In this document: piece after piece, positions 52,350 through 62,602 of the stretch
How the letters are laid out: the number at the start of each line of letters is the position of its first letter
Position numbering within the stretch: the stretch's first letter is position 1
Origin: Abyssogena phaseoliformis symbiont OG214
GTDB taxonomy: Bacteria; Pseudomonadota; Gammaproteobacteria; PS1; Pseudothioglobaceae
Assembly (NCBI RefSeq): GCF_016592595.1
Contig: NZ_AP012977.1
Coordinates: forward strand, 1,403,912-1,467,911
Reading direction: 5' to 3'
Length of the DNA stretch: 64,000 nt
Notes under the pieces: model-generated
Seen by the model: the letters and a program-made list of their open reading frames with translations, nothing else
The model's database searches: none
Told to the model about the DNA's origin: nothing
Translations under genes and position numbers: made by a program

Positions 52350-53147
52350 TTATTTAATTGCGGTAGAAATTTCATCTGCCAAACGCCCAACACTTGCTAG
52401 CATTTTATCTCTATCATTTGCATATTGTGCAACAAATGCAACCAACGATGAGCCCACAATAACTGCATCAGCATGCTCAGACACTGCCTTTGCACTTTTA
52501 GCGTCTTTAATGCCAAAACCCACCCCAATGGGCAAATCAACCGTTTGACGAATTCTTAAAAGATGTGTTTTGACCAAATCAACATCCAAATGCCCTGCGC
52601 CCGTCACACCTTTAAGGGCGACAAAATAAATAAAACCTGAGGCAATGGTGGCTAAAAATGCTAAACGTTCATCTGTTGTCGTTGGCGCAACTAAAAAGAT
52701 AAGATCAATATCAACTCCATCAAGACTCTGCTTTAAATCATGCGCTTCTTCTGGTGGCATATCTACTACCAACACACCATCAACGCCACTTTCACTAGCA
52801 ACATTAGCAAAGGCTTGATAACCAAAAACCTCAATCGGATTTAAATAACCCATCAGTACAGTGGCTGTTGTGTCGTTGCTTTGTCTGAATTTTTTAACCA
52901 AAGCAAGCACATCAGATAGACTTACGCCATCCTTCACCGCACGCTCGTGCGACTTAGCAATTGTAGGGCCATCAGCCATCGGGTCTGAAAACGGTACACC
53001 CAACTCAATCACATCCGCACCATTTTTGACCAAAACTTGCATCAATTCAAGGGTATTATCAAGCCCGCCATCCCCCGCAGTGATAAAGGGGATAAATGCT
53101 TTTTTGCCAACAGGGAGTTGGGTAAAAATTGTACTTAACCTTGACAT
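52350..53147 (-). CDS. trpA: Tryptophan synthase alpha chain
   Basis: Cleaves indole-3-glycerol phosphate to indole. 265 residues, with IPFITAGDGGLDNTLELMQV, catalytic Glu in ADVIELGVPFSDPMADGPTI, the Asp-containing VDGVLVVDMPPEEAH, and GVGFGIKDAKSAKAVSEHAD. It is separated from trpB-trpF (62602-64000) by about 9 kb, so the usual trpFBA cluster is split here. Its upstream neighbour is hemE. Confidence 0.96.
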   Translation of the reverse strand: MSRLSTIFTQLPVGKKAFIPFITAGDGGLDNTLELMQVLVKNGADVIELGVPFSDPMADGPTIAKSHERAVKDGVSLSDVLALVKKFRQSNDTTATVLMGYLNPIEVFGYQAFANVASESGVDGVLVVDMPPEEAHDLKQSLDGVDIDLIFLVAPTTTDERLAFLATIASGFIYFVALKGVTGAGHLDVDLVKTHLLRIRQTVDLPIGVGFGIKDAKSAKAVSEHADAVIVGSSLVAFVAQYANDRDKMLASVGRLADEISTAIK

Positions 53148-53153
53148 TATGTG

Positions 53154-54197
53154 TTATCTTTTGCTAAATTCATGCACAGCATCTACCAGAATTTTCATGT
53201 GCTCAGGATTGACATCAGGAGAGATACCATGGCCTAGGTTAAACACATGGCCTGTATTACCCTGAAATTGTGATAATATTTTTTTAACTTCTTTGCGTAT
53301 TTTTTCAGGTGATGCGTATAAAACACAAGGATCTAGATTACCCTGAAGTGTCACCTTGGCGCCAATACGCCGTTGTGCATCATTCAACTCCACCGTCCAA
53401 TCCAATGCCACACCATCACAACCACTGTTTGCAATCTGCTCTAGCCGCATAGCACCACCTTTAGTAAATAAGGTGACTGGAATGATTTTACCGTTAAATT
53501 CACGCTTAATGCCATTAACGATTTTAGCCATATATTGAAGTGAAAAATCTTCATAGCTTTGTTTATTCAACAAACCACCCCAAGTGTCAAAAATCATCAC
53601 CGAATCTGCGCCTGCTTGAATTTGACCATTCAAATAATCAATAATTGTGTCTGCTAATTTGTCTAATAATTGGTGCATGTGTGCGGGATTTTCATACATC
53701 AGCCCTTTAACTTTAGCAAAGTTCTTGCTTGAACCGCCTTCAACCATATACGTGGCTAATGTCCACGGACTACCCGTAAAACCAATTAATGGCACCTTGT
53801 TATTTAAGGCTTTTTTAATAACCGACACAGCATCAGTGACATAAGACAACTCATTACCCACATTAGGCTTTTTTAATTGCTCAATGGAGGCTAATGTATT
53901 AAGTGGGTTTGAAAATTTAGGGCCTTCGCCTTCTGAAAAATACAAACCCAAACCCATTGCGTCAGGAATGGTGAGAATATCAGAGAATAAAATCGCCGCA
54001 TCTAAATCAAATCTATCAATCGGTTGCATAGTAACTTCACAAGCTAATTCTGGATTTTTGCACAGCGATAAAAAATCACCTGCCTGTTTTCGAGTGACGC
54101 GATATTCTGGCAAATAACGACCCGCTTGGCGCATCACCCAAATAGGTGTGCGTGAGGTGGGTTTTTTCAATAAGGCATTAATATAATCAAATGACAT
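53154..54197 (-). CDS. hemE: Uroporphyrinogen decarboxylase
   Basis: Decarboxylates uroporphyrinogen III to coproporphyrinogen III for heme. 347 residues. Contains [17 protein letters not shown] (substrate-binding Arg), [19 protein letters not shown] with the catalytic Asp, [18 protein letters not shown] and [20 protein letters not shown] with the C-terminal His. Only 6 bases from trpA. Preceded by the rpmE terminator. Confidence 0.97.
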   Translation of the reverse strand: MSFDYINALLKKPTSRTPIWVMRQAGRYLPEYRVTRKQAGDFLSLCKNPELACEVTMQPIDRFDLDAAILFSDILTIPDAMGLGLYFSEGEGPKFSNPLNTLASIEQLKKPNVGNELSYVTDAVSVIKKALNNKVPLIGFTGSPWTLATYMVEGGSSKNFAKVKGLMYENPAHMHQLLDKLADTIIDYLNGQIQAGADSVMIFDTWGGLLNKQSYEDFSLQYMAKIVNGIKREFNGKIIPVTLFTKGGAMRLEQIANSGCDGVALDWTVELNDAQRRIGAKVTLQGNLDPCVLYASPEKIRKEVKKILSQFQGNTGHVFNLGHGISPDVNPEHMKILVDAVHEFSKR

Positions 54198-54268
54198 GGG
54201 CTTTTAATATAAAAAGTAAACGCTGTAATTATAATGATTTTGTTCGTATATCTTTGCCAATCAGGTAT

Positions 54269-54296
54269 AAAAAAAGCCACGAAAGTGGCTTTTTTT
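54269..54296 (-). terminator. Rho-independent terminator after rpmE
   Basis: AAAAAAAGCCAC (54269-54280), loop GAAA, GTGGCTTTTTTT (54285-54296). Perfect stem with a T-run on both strands. It ends rpmE transcription before hemE. Confidence 0.92.
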
Positions 54297-54312
54297 ATTG
54301 AATTTTGTGCCC

Positions 54313-54525
54313 TTATCTCTTAAAACTGGCATAACGTGATTTAAACTTCTCAACACGACCAGCGCTGTCCATAATCTTTTGTTTACCTGTATAAAAGGGA
54401 TGACAACTAGAACATACATCTAAGTGTAATTCTTCTTTGTCAACGGTTGAGCGTGTTTCAAAGGTATTGCCACATGAACAAACTACTTTAACGTCATTGT
54501 AATTAGGATGAATATCTGTTTTCAT
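54313..54525 (-). CDS. rpmE: Ribosomal protein L31 (zinc-binding form)
   Basis: 70 residues: [40 protein letters not shown] and [20 protein letters not shown]. Retains all the zinc Cys (CSCG and CSSCH), so it is the zinc-dependent form. Monocistronic, with its own terminator. Confidence 0.97.
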   Translation of the reverse strand: MKTDIHPNYNDVKVVCSCGNTFETRSTVDKEELHLDVCSSCHPFYTGKQKIMDSAGRVEKFKSRYASFKR

Positions 54526-54599
54526 GTTATCTGGACTTATTCTAAAATCGTAAAAGAGGACATATTATATACTATTTGAAACTTATGCGTGTGCTGTTT

Positions 54600-57002
54600 T
54601 TACTTGTTTCTTAGACGTGCAGCATTGCCAATCACAATTAATGAACTAATCGGCATAACAATAGCGGCGAATAGCGGCGTAACCTTTGCCATTATCGCCA
54701 GTGGCACCATAAAAGCATTGTATAGTAGCGCAAAAGTGATGTTTTGTTTAATGGTGCTGTTGGTACGCTTTGCTAAATTAATCAGTTCAATAATTGGGCT
54801 AAGTGTGGATTTTAAGATAACCAAATCTGCACTATTAACCGACACATCACTGCCTGAGCCAATCGCAATACTGGCATTAGCTTGCACTAAGGCAGGTGCA
54901 TCATTCACGCCATCACCTATCATAAGCACTGTATGGCTTTGCTGTAATTGTTTTATATAATCGGCCTTGTCTTTTGGCAAGGCTTGCGCAATCATATGTT
55001 CAATCCCCAATTTTGAGGCAATCGCTTGGGTAACCACTTTGCTATCACCACTTAATATGCTGACTTGCTTGCCCATAGATTTAAGCTTATCAATAACCTT
55101 GGTAGCATCTGATTTAATTTGATCTTTTAAAGCAACAAAGCCCAATACGTCAGATTCATTAGCACACCAAATACAACTCGCACCTTGCTGCTCTAATATG
55201 CTAGATTTATTTAACAAATCAGTATCCACTTGATGTTTACTATCCACATAAGACAAATGACCGATTTTATAACTTTGCTGATGAATAACACCGCTCACAC
55301 CTCGGCCATGGTCAGCATAAAACTCGCTTACTTCTAAAATGCTGTCAGCTTTATCAGCGCCAACAATTGCTTTAGCCAAAGGGTGTTCAGAATGCCTTTC
55401 AATGCTAGCCATGATATTGATAAAATTGGTTTTATCAATCAAAGCTTCAATATGACTAATACTAAACTCACCTTTGGTGAGTGTGCCAGTTTTATCAAAA
55501 ACCACCCAATCTACTTTATCTAGCACTTCAAGTGCATCACTGTTTTTAATGAGTATTTTTTTCTTAATTGCCACGCCACTGGCAACCGCAATACTCATTG
55601 GTGTAGCCAGCCCAAATGCACAAGGACAGGTGATAATCAGCACGCTAGTGGCACTTAACAATGCCAAATCAAAATCATATGGATACCAATAAATAAAAGT
55701 CGCTATTGCCAAAAAAATGGTCGTGCCAACAAAATAGGGAATGATTTTATCAAGCGTACAAATAATTGAGTTCTTGTTGTACTGTGTGTTCTCAACTAGG
55801 CTAACAATTTGTCCTAAAGCCGAATTCTTTAAGGTTTTTGTCACCTTAATCATAAGGCTGCCAGTGGCATTGACCGAACCAGCAAATACCTCATCACCAG
55901 ATTGCTTTCTAACCAACAAAGACTCCCCTATCAATAGCGATTCATCCACTTCACTATCACCTGACAAAACAATACCATCCACTGCTAAACGCTCTGTAGG
56001 CTTAATTAGCACAGTTTCACCCATTTTAATTGCGTCCACTGGCGTAATTTTTTCCTCGCCTTTGCTAATCACATAGGCAACTTTGGGTTGTAGCTGCTGC
56101 AAAGCACTAGAGGCTGATAGTGTGGATTTTTTGGCTGAGCTTTCAAGATAACGCCCAATTAGAATCACAAAGATAAAATTAACCACCGTGTCAAAATATA
56201 CCTCATTTTTAGTAGACAGCCCCGATAGCACATACACAGAATAAAAATACGTGCTCAATGCCCCAATACTAATCGGCACATCCATATTCATAAAACGGTT
56301 TTTAAGCCCAAAATAAGCATTTTTAAGAAATGGCATACCCGCATAAAATAAAGTAGGTGTAGCCAATGCAAAGCCCAGCCACTGAAAATAATTATGGTAC
56401 TTTCCATCTGCTGCACCTGTATACATAGCAATTGAAATCCACAATAAATTCATCATTGTAAATGCGCTAAAACTAATACGGTAAAGCATGGCTTTGTTGG
56501 CTTTATTAGCAATAGACTCAGCCATATTTTGCTCGTACGGCATAGCCGCATATCCAAGGTCTGCTAATCTTTGCATAATTATAGACAGTTGAATATCAGC
56601 ATCAACCCAACTAAGGCGGATGCGCTTATCAGTCAAACTCACCCGCACCCAAACAACCCCATCAAGCACGCCAATTGCTCTTTCAATCAACCACACACAA
56701 GCAGCACAATGAATGCTGTCGCTAATTAGGGTGATGGTTTTAACTCCCTCATCAGAAGGTTCTAAAAAAGGCTGCTGAAAAGCATCTGCATCATAAAATT
56801 CTACTGGATATTCCAAATCAACAACAGACAGTAGTGAGTTGATTTGATGATGATAAAAAGAACCTAACCCACTCAAATAAATGGTTTGACACACGCTTGC
56901 ACAACCAGCACAACAAAAGTCTTTCTGCTCATCTTCAATAGGTGCTTGGACTTTATTATGTCTAGTCACTTCTAATCCGCAGTGATAACAGGTATTGTTC
57001 AT
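54600..57002 (-). CDS. ccoI: Copper-translocating P-type ATPase, CcoI/FixI type
   Basis: 800 residues. The N-terminal metal-binding region has CYHCGLEVTRHN and FCCAGCASVCQ, typical of CcoI, then an HMA domain with SIHCAACVWLIERAIGVLDG. Membrane helices follow, with the CPC motif in ITCPCAFGLATPMSIAVAS, the phosphorylation site VFDKTGTLTKG, HSEHPLAKAIV and hinge MIGDGVNDAPALVQANASIA. CcoI exports copper for assembly of cbb3 oxidase. The ccoNOP genes are not in this window, so the function is inferred from architecture. Confidence 0.92.
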   Translation of the reverse strand: MNNTCYHCGLEVTRHNKVQAPIEDEQKDFCCAGCASVCQTIYLSGLGSFYHHQINSLLSVVDLEYPVEFYDADAFQQPFLEPSDEGVKTITLISDSIHCAACVWLIERAIGVLDGVVWVRVSLTDKRIRLSWVDADIQLSIIMQRLADLGYAAMPYEQNMAESIANKANKAMLYRISFSAFTMMNLLWISIAMYTGAADGKYHNYFQWLGFALATPTLFYAGMPFLKNAYFGLKNRFMNMDVPISIGALSTYFYSVYVLSGLSTKNEVYFDTVVNFIFVILIGRYLESSAKKSTLSASSALQQLQPKVAYVISKGEEKITPVDAIKMGETVLIKPTERLAVDGIVLSGDSEVDESLLIGESLLVRKQSGDEVFAGSVNATGSLMIKVTKTLKNSALGQIVSLVENTQYNKNSIICTLDKIIPYFVGTTIFLAIATFIYWYPYDFDLALLSATSVLIITCPCAFGLATPMSIAVASGVAIKKKILIKNSDALEVLDKVDWVVFDKTGTLTKGEFSISHIEALIDKTNFINIMASIERHSEHPLAKAIVGADKADSILEVSEFYADHGRGVSGVIHQQSYKIGHLSYVDSKHQVDTDLLNKSSILEQQGASCIWCANESDVLGFVALKDQIKSDATKVIDKLKSMGKQVSILSGDSKVVTQAIASKLGIEHMIAQALPKDKADYIKQLQQSHTVLMIGDGVNDAPALVQANASIAIGSGSDVSVNSADLVILKSTLSPIIELINLAKRTNSTIKQNITFALLYNAFMVPLAIMAKVTPLFAAIVMPISSLIVIGNAARLRNK

Positions 57003-57197
57003 GGTGGTTGATTTTATTGTATTTATGCCTCTAAGCGTTTACAATATCAACCCAGACTACTTATTAACTTGACACAATTTATACAACACATAAAGCAACG
57101 ATTTTTTAATAATGACTAGCCACATCTTTTGTTTTTTAAATAAAAATTTATATTCTATACTTTTCAGACGAATAAATCACACTTTGCATCTATCGCT
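57003..57197. other. Intergenic gap, no feature found
   Basis: About 195 AT-rich bases between the divergent ccoI and the secreted hypothetical gene. I see no RNA gene or strong hairpin. Confidence 0.5.
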
Positions 57198-57869
57198 GTG
57201 AATAAATTTTCCACAAAACTTGTCACACTACTTGGTTTGTTGTTGCTTAGCACCCAAAGCATCTCTGAATCGCCAATTCGCCTTTATAAACAATACCTAA
57301 TTGGCATGCCAAAAGCATATTTACAAAAGTCGCACCCATTAGAGGATTGCTCTGCCAAATACGAAAAAGGAACGCTGTGCATGCAAAAACATTCATTAGC
57401 AGGTGAGGAAGCTGAAATAGCTTTTCGGTTTTTAAATGACAAGCTTGTTTCCATTGTGCTAATAATGCCATTAATTAATGTTAGCAAGATTAAGAAAATA
57501 TTCTACGCGTTAAAAACGCAGTTCGATTTAGTCTTAATTGAACAAGGTAATAATAAATTAGACATTATCCAAATTAGCGCCAATACCTTTAATAAGCGTG
57601 AATTTACTAAAATAATCTCTGATTTTGAAAATGAAGCCTACCAAAAGCACAATATCAAATACACGTTCATCAGTAAAGAGGATTTTATTACCCAATCACG
57701 CAAATCGCACAACTTTGCTGATATTTTTAAAAATGCACCCATGCAAATGCGTGCCGCAACTTATAGCGTGGGTCGAAAAAATGGGCAAGTGATTGGCACT
57801 ATTAGTTTTATTGTGCCTGGTATTACTCAGTCTTATCTTGATCAAAACCCAATTGTAGAGGATTTTTAG
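57198..57869 (+). CDS. Secreted hypothetical protein
   Basis: 223 residues from a GTG start. A signal peptide (KLVTLLGLLLLSTQSISES, about 1-24) is followed by a compact domain with two Cys (PLEDCSAKYEKGTLCMQKHS) that could form a disulfide, and a C-terminal TYSVGRKNGQVIGTISFIVP. I do not recognise the family. It is 9 bases upstream of glmU and likely co-transcribed. Likely periplasmic. Confidence 0.75.
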   Translation: MNKFSTKLVTLLGLLLLSTQSISESPIRLYKQYLIGMPKAYLQKSHPLEDCSAKYEKGTLCMQKHSLAGEEAEIAFRFLNDKLVSIVLIMPLINVSKIKKIFYALKTQFDLVLIEQGNNKLDIIQISANTFNKREFTKIISDFENEAYQKHNIKYTFISKEDFITQSRKSHNFADIFKNAPMQMRAATYSVGRKNGQVIGTISFIVPGITQSYLDQNPIVEDF

Positions 57870-57878
57870 GCTATTTTT

Positions 57879-59237
57879 ATGGGCAATATTCACGCTATTA
57901 TTTTGGCCGCAGGCAAAGGCTTGCGCATGAACTCATCTAAGCCAAAAGTCTTACAAACCTTATCAAATAATACCTTGTTGGGGCATGTTTTGTCTCAAGC
58001 TCAAGCCTTGTGCGATCAAATTCATGTAGTTTATGGCTTTGAAGGCGAACAAGTACAACGAAAAATTAACGACCCCAATATCAACTGGGTAGAACAAATT
58101 GAGCAATTGGGTACTGGACATTCCGTGGCACAAGCAATGCCACATATTGAAGACAATTCAATCTCACTCATATTATATGGCGATGTACCACTGATTAAAA
58201 AATCCACACTGGCTGATTTAATTCATAAAGCGCAACAAAGTAGCATTGCCTTATTGTCCGTGATTTTAGATAATCCAACTGGCTATGGGCGCATTATTCG
58301 CCAAAATGAACAAATACAAGCCATTGTTGAACACAAAGATGCAAATAATGCACAACTAAATATTAATGAAGTGAATACGGGCATCATGGCTGTTCACTCA
58401 CAATTATTAAAGCAGTATTTAAGCAAAATCAACACAAACAATGCCCAGGGAGAGCTTTATTTAACCGATATTATTGCTTGTGCAGTTGCTGATGGACAAA
58501 CTGTTTCATCCATCATTAGCAAAAATCAATTTGAGGTATCAGGTGTGAATGACAAAGTACAACTGGCAGAATTAGAACGTATTTTCCAAAAAAATCAAGC
58601 GACCCAATTTATGCAACAAGGGCTTAGCTTAAAAGACCCAAATAGGTTTGATTGTCGAGGTGCATTCACCTTTGGGCAAGATTGCGAGATTGACATTAAC
58701 GCACTCATTGAAGGCAAAGTGGCACTGGGAGACAACACCACAATTGCACCGAATTGTATTATAAAAAACGCTAAGATTGGAAATTACGTATCAATTTTGC
58801 CAAACTGCGTTATTGAAGATTGCATTATTGAAGATGGTGCTACTATTGGTCCATTTGCACGTATTCGCCCACAAACCCACATCAAAACCCATGCCAAAAT
58901 TGGTAATTTTGTTGAAGTTAAAAAGTCCACCATTGGTGAAAACACCAAAATTTCTCATTTAAGCTATGTGGGCGATGCCGTTATCGGCGAGAACGTCAAC
59001 ATTGGCGCTGGTGTCATTACTTGTAATTATGATGGCGTTAACAAACATCAAACCATCATTGGCGATGGCACCTTCATTGGCTCTGATTCTCAACTAGTTG
59101 CACCCGTCAAAATTGGTAAAAATGCCACGATTGGTGCGGGCTCTACTATCACCAAAACAGTATCTGACAACCAATTAAGTTTAAGTCGCACCAAGCAAAC
59201 CAGCCTAAAAAATTGGCAACGCCCGACTAAAAAATAA
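57879..59237 (+). CDS. glmU: Bifunctional GlmU (UDP-GlcNAc synthesis)
   Basis: Acetylates glucosamine-1-P and then makes UDP-GlcNAc for peptidoglycan and lipid A. 452 residues. N-terminal uridyltransferase: HAIILAAGKGLRMNSSKPKV, LILYGDVPLIKK, VNTGIMAVHSQLLKQYL, QGELYLTDIIACAV. C-terminal left-handed beta helix of hexapeptide repeats (about 250-450) with FARIRPQTHIK, FVEVKKSTIGENTKISHLSY and VITCNYDGVNKHQTIIGD. The MFS pseudogene starts immediately after its stop. Confidence 0.97.
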   Translation: MGNIHAIILAAGKGLRMNSSKPKVLQTLSNNTLLGHVLSQAQALCDQIHVVYGFEGEQVQRKINDPNINWVEQIEQLGTGHSVAQAMPHIEDNSISLILYGDVPLIKKSTLADLIHKAQQSSIALLSVILDNPTGYGRIIRQNEQIQAIVEHKDANNAQLNINEVNTGIMAVHSQLLKQYLSKINTNNAQGELYLTDIIACAVADGQTVSSIISKNQFEVSGVNDKVQLAELERIFQKNQATQFMQQGLSLKDPNRFDCRGAFTFGQDCEIDINALIEGKVALGDNTTIAPNCIIKNAKIGNYVSILPNCVIEDCIIEDGATIGPFARIRPQTHIKTHAKIGNFVEVKKSTIGENTKISHLSYVGDAVIGENVNIGAGVITCNYDGVNKHQTIIGDGTFIGSDSQLVAPVKIGKNATIGAGSTITKTVSDNQLSLSRTKQTSLKNWQRPTKK

Positions 59238-60402
59238 ATGCGTTCACTGCCTCGTAATGCCTAGTTGTTGACAATTAGTTTGTCGCTATTTATGTCCCTA
59301 GGCGTTTTTGTTATTTTTCTAGGTGGTATTATTGGTCAATCCTTAGCGCCCTATGCCAGTTTATCAACCTTACCAGTAGCAATGATTGTGCTAGGTACTC
59401 TGCTAGTATCATTCCTGTTGTCTACATCATGTCTAAAATTGGCAGAAGGCGTACTTTTTTGGGTATTTGTGTCTATACAATCGCTATCATTGCACTTGCC
59501 ATCACCGCCTTACAAATAAAATCGTTTTATTTATTTGCCTAGCCACTTTTTTATTTGGTGCCACCACAGCAACCATAAATCAATTTAGATTTACTCCTAT
59601 TGAAGGTGTTGATAAAAATCTTAGTGCAACAGCAACCTCGGTTGTACTTATTGGTGGTTTGGTTTCTGCTTTTTTAGGACCAGAACTTGCGATTTTAGGC
59701 AAGGATTGGTTTGATGCCGCCTTTATCGGCTCATTTTTACTACTCAGCACCTGTTTTGTACTTACGTTCTTATTACTGTGGTTTTATCAAGCAAACCACG
59801 CGCCTAAAATCAAACAAAAGCAATCAGGCAGAGGTTTAAAAATTATTATCAAACAGCCCGTATTTATCGTTGCCGTGTCCAGTGCTGCAGCAGGTTACGT
59901 TGTTATGACTGCCTCACCAATGAGTATGTATGTTATTGATGGCTTTTCATTGACACAAACTAAATTTGTTATTCAATCACACGTTATTGCCATGTTTCTA
60001 CCGTCTTTATTTACCCCAATGATTGTCGAATTATTTGGGCTTAGCAAAATGATGATAATCGGCATCATGCTATATTTAGTCTGTATCGTAATTAGCTATA
60101 CCAGCCATAGTTTAAATAATTACTGGATGGCGTTAATCCTCTTAGGGCTTGGCTGGAACTTTTTATTTATCGGTAGCACCAGTTTATTACCACATGCTTA
60201 TAATAATCTTGAAAAATGTAAAGTACAACCTGTCAATGACTTTCTAATTTTTAATATGCAAGCTATGGCTTCGCCATCAGCAGGCTGGTTTGTGTTCAAT
60301 TTTGACTAGGGAGTTGTGCTATTTTTGTCAACCGTCCCATTGTTACTACTCTAACTATTGATATTATTACGGTGGCTAAGAAAAAAACCAACACAACTCT
60401 AA
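59238..60402 (+). pseudogene. MFS transporter, broken
   Basis: From ATG 59238, directly after glmU: MRSLPRNA, a TAG at 59262-59264 where Trp is expected, then LLTISLSLFMSLGVFVIFLG and GQSLAPYASLSTLPVAMIVL. The frame shifts near 59415 (the MSKIGRRRTFLGICVY loop motif is in another frame) and again near 59520. The second half reads FGATTATINQFRFTPIE through LLLGLGWNFLFIGSTSLLPH to a TAG at 60307-60309 (Trp expected), then to RWLRKKPTQL ending 60402 with one more stop. Substrate unknown. Confidence 0.8.
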
Positions 60403-60562
60403 ATAAAACCCTGATTTGAAATAACAATACTCTCACGAAGTCACTCGTCTTTTTTTATTAGACGTACGTATAAAAACCTTCACAACAAGACCTTTACCCA
60501 ATATAAAACCATATTTAATTGGTTATCATTCATTCAAGTTTTACAACAATGTGATAAATATC

Positions 60563-61151
60563 ATGCACTCTAATAACACCGATATCAATATTATGATTAG
60601 AATCTTTCATTGGTTTCTAGTTGTTTTATTTGTTACTCTTTTCATTACGGGCAATAACAATAATGAAGGTGGTGCAATACATATTATCTCGGGCTATTTA
60701 TTAACCAGTTTTGTACTAGCAAGAATCGTTTGGGGCTTTATGGGTGATAAAAATGCATTATGGCATCATTATCTATACAACCCAAAATCAATATTCAATT
60801 ATCTGCTTAAACCATCTAATCTAACACCAATAAAGTCCAAACCTCACAATCCTGCTGGCAATACAATAATTTTAATAAATGATAATTATACTTATGGCAG
60901 TAATAATAAGTGGCTTATTAATACAATCTTTGTTTGAATTAGAAGGCATCTTTTTATTACTTACAACTTATATTAGCGACTCACAAGCCTTCATCATCAA
61001 AGAAATACACCTTCTCTTGTCATATATTTTATTGATTGCAATTGGATTTCACATTTCTGGTGTTGTTTACTCAAGTTATATTTACAAAGCAAACCTTCCA
61101 ATAATGATGGTTACTGGAAAATTACATTTTTTTAATAATGAAGATATATAA
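60563..61151 (+). pseudogene. Cytochrome b561-type membrane protein, frameshifted
   Basis: First part from ATG 60563: MIRIFHWFLVVLFVTLFITG, GGAIHIISGYLLTSFVLARI and VWGFMGDKNA, the di-heme b561-like pattern with conserved His in HW and HIISGY. A one-base shift near 60870 moves the rest to another frame (IIILMAVIISGLLIQSLFEL; IKEIHLLLSYILLIAIGFHI, with further heme His), ending at 61151. The product would pass electrons between quinone and c-type cytochromes. Next to the DUF1924 and diheme cytochrome genes. Confidence 0.75.
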
Positions 61152-61523
61152 ATACATAGCTATATTGCCTTTATACGCCTTTAATATCCATTCTGAAACA
61201 ATAGATTTCAACCAATTGTATCGCTCATGGGGCATTGACATTGCAACAATAAATACAACCCAAGGGGCGTTGTTTTGGAAAAGAGAGCTAATGCCCAATA
61301 AAAGTTGCACAAGTTGCTATACTAACGACCTTAAAAAAAATGGCGCCCATGTAAGAACTAAAAAATTGATTAAACCCATGTCGCCAAAAATTAATCAAAA
61401 AAAGGTTAACCGATACCAAAAAAAATAAACAAGTGGCTAAAAAGAAACTACAAATTTACCTATAAATGAGAATGTGCAGCAGTAGAAAAAGTTAATTTCA
61501 TAGAATTTATTAGAAAAAGCTAA
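61138..61523 (+). pseudogene. DUF1924/SHP-like monoheme cytochrome c, heme motif lost
   Basis: The open frame gives MKIYKYIAILPLYAFNIHSE, ALFWKRELMPNKSCTSCYTN, DLKKNGAHVRTKKLIKPMSP before stopping at 61428. The heme motif CxxCH is CTSCY, so the axial His is gone. An extra A in an A8 run near 61417-61424 shifts the frame; the continuation reads INKWLKRNYKFTYK, a TGA, then ECAAVEKVNFIEFIRKS to 61523, matching DUF1924 C-termini with RNC changed to RNY. It overlaps the b561 end by 14 bases. Confidence 0.75.
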
Positions 61524-61533
61524 GGAGAAAATT

Positions 61534-62067
61534 ATGTTTTAAAAACACTTAACAATTACGTCATTATTTACCATATCTTTTTATTCGCTTTATAGCCGAG
61601 CAGATAATATTTTTAGTAATTTTTTTGGTAAAGAACCAGATGTTGCTCCAGTTGAAAATTCGTTATATTTAGAAGAATGTGGTACCTGTCATTCTCCTTA
61701 TCAACCCGGATTATTACCAGCCAGATCTTGGCAAAAAATGATGAGTAACTCATCATTACAAGACCACTTTGGTGAAGATATCGTATTTGATGAACAGCAG
61801 ATAAGAAAACAACTACTTAGCTATATGATTGATAATTCTTCGTTTAAACGTTCGTGAAAAATCATGAAGTCTCTATCATATGATGATGCACCATTGAGCA
61901 TATTAAAAACACCTTACATGCGTAGAAAACATAGCGATATACCCCAAAGACTGATTACCCAGCCAGAAGTAGGGACGCTCTCAAACTATGAAGTATGCCA
62001 TAAAAAAGCCTCAAAAGGTAATTATGATGACGATCAGATACGCATACCTAATGCTAATTTCTACTAA
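61534..62067 (+). pseudogene. Diheme cytochrome c (DHC family), broken
   Basis: From ATG 61534 after AAGGAG: stop at codon 3 (TAA), then a signal-like helix, YLEECGTCHSPYQPGLLPAR with an intact first CxxCH, SWQKMMSNSSLQDHFGEDIV, a TGA at 61855-61857 where Trp is expected, KIMKSLSYDDAPLSILKTPY, and YEVCHKKASKGNYDDDQIRI, where the second CxxCH is now YEVCH. Length of 178 codons is normal. The DHC/SHP/b561 trio is a known electron-transfer module in some purple and sulfur bacteria. Confidence 0.8.
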
Positions 62068-62111
62068 AATACGATATAATGATTAGAGCAGTTTGCATCT
62101 ACGCCATTTCT

Positions 62112-62602
62112 TTAAAACAAATCTTCAAGAAAATAGGCTGCTAGTTCATGCCGACCTTTTGAGTTAGATTTTTGATAAATAGTTGGGGCTTGCTGCCGTA
62201 TCATTTTTTCCTTAGTGCCTCTTATTTAGCTGATTTCTTCAAAACTCAAGCCTTTTAATAACAGCAATGCCACTTCTTGTTCAGATTTACTTAAAGACCG
62301 TTCTTTAAATTGAATTTTTAGAACTTTAAATAACTCATTCTTAAAAATTTTAACTTGTTTGGAATAGGTTTTTATATCCTTGTTTGCTTGTTGCAAATCC
62401 TACATGTAATGGCTATTAATCACAATTTCACGCCAAACAAAATATAGATTGCAATAACACCTTCGTGTAGCAAGTGCATGAGACTATCACCCTCTATAAT
62501 ATCCTTAACAAATGGCATGGTATTTGAAAAAAAGATATAAATTAATGCCGCCAAAACAATCTGCTTAGAGGGTGTATTCTGAGTTTTTTGAGTCCTATTC
62601 AT
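62112..62602 (-). pseudogene. Membrane-anchored LuxR-type HTH regulator, broken
   Basis: From ATG 62602: two predicted membrane segments (IVLAALIYIFFSNTMPF; LLHEGVIAIYILF), then a frameshift near 62425, WREIVINSHYM, a TAG, and DLQQANKDIKTYSKQVKIFK. Further down lies the HTH: ERSLSKSEQEVALLLLKGLS, FEEIS, a TAA, IRGTKEKMIRQQAPTIYQKS, and NSKGRHELAAYFLEDLF ending 62112. The HTH is LuxR-like. Location beside the broken cytochrome trio suggests it was their regulator, but it lies on the opposite strand and this is inference. It overlaps the trpB stop by one base. Confidence 0.65.
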
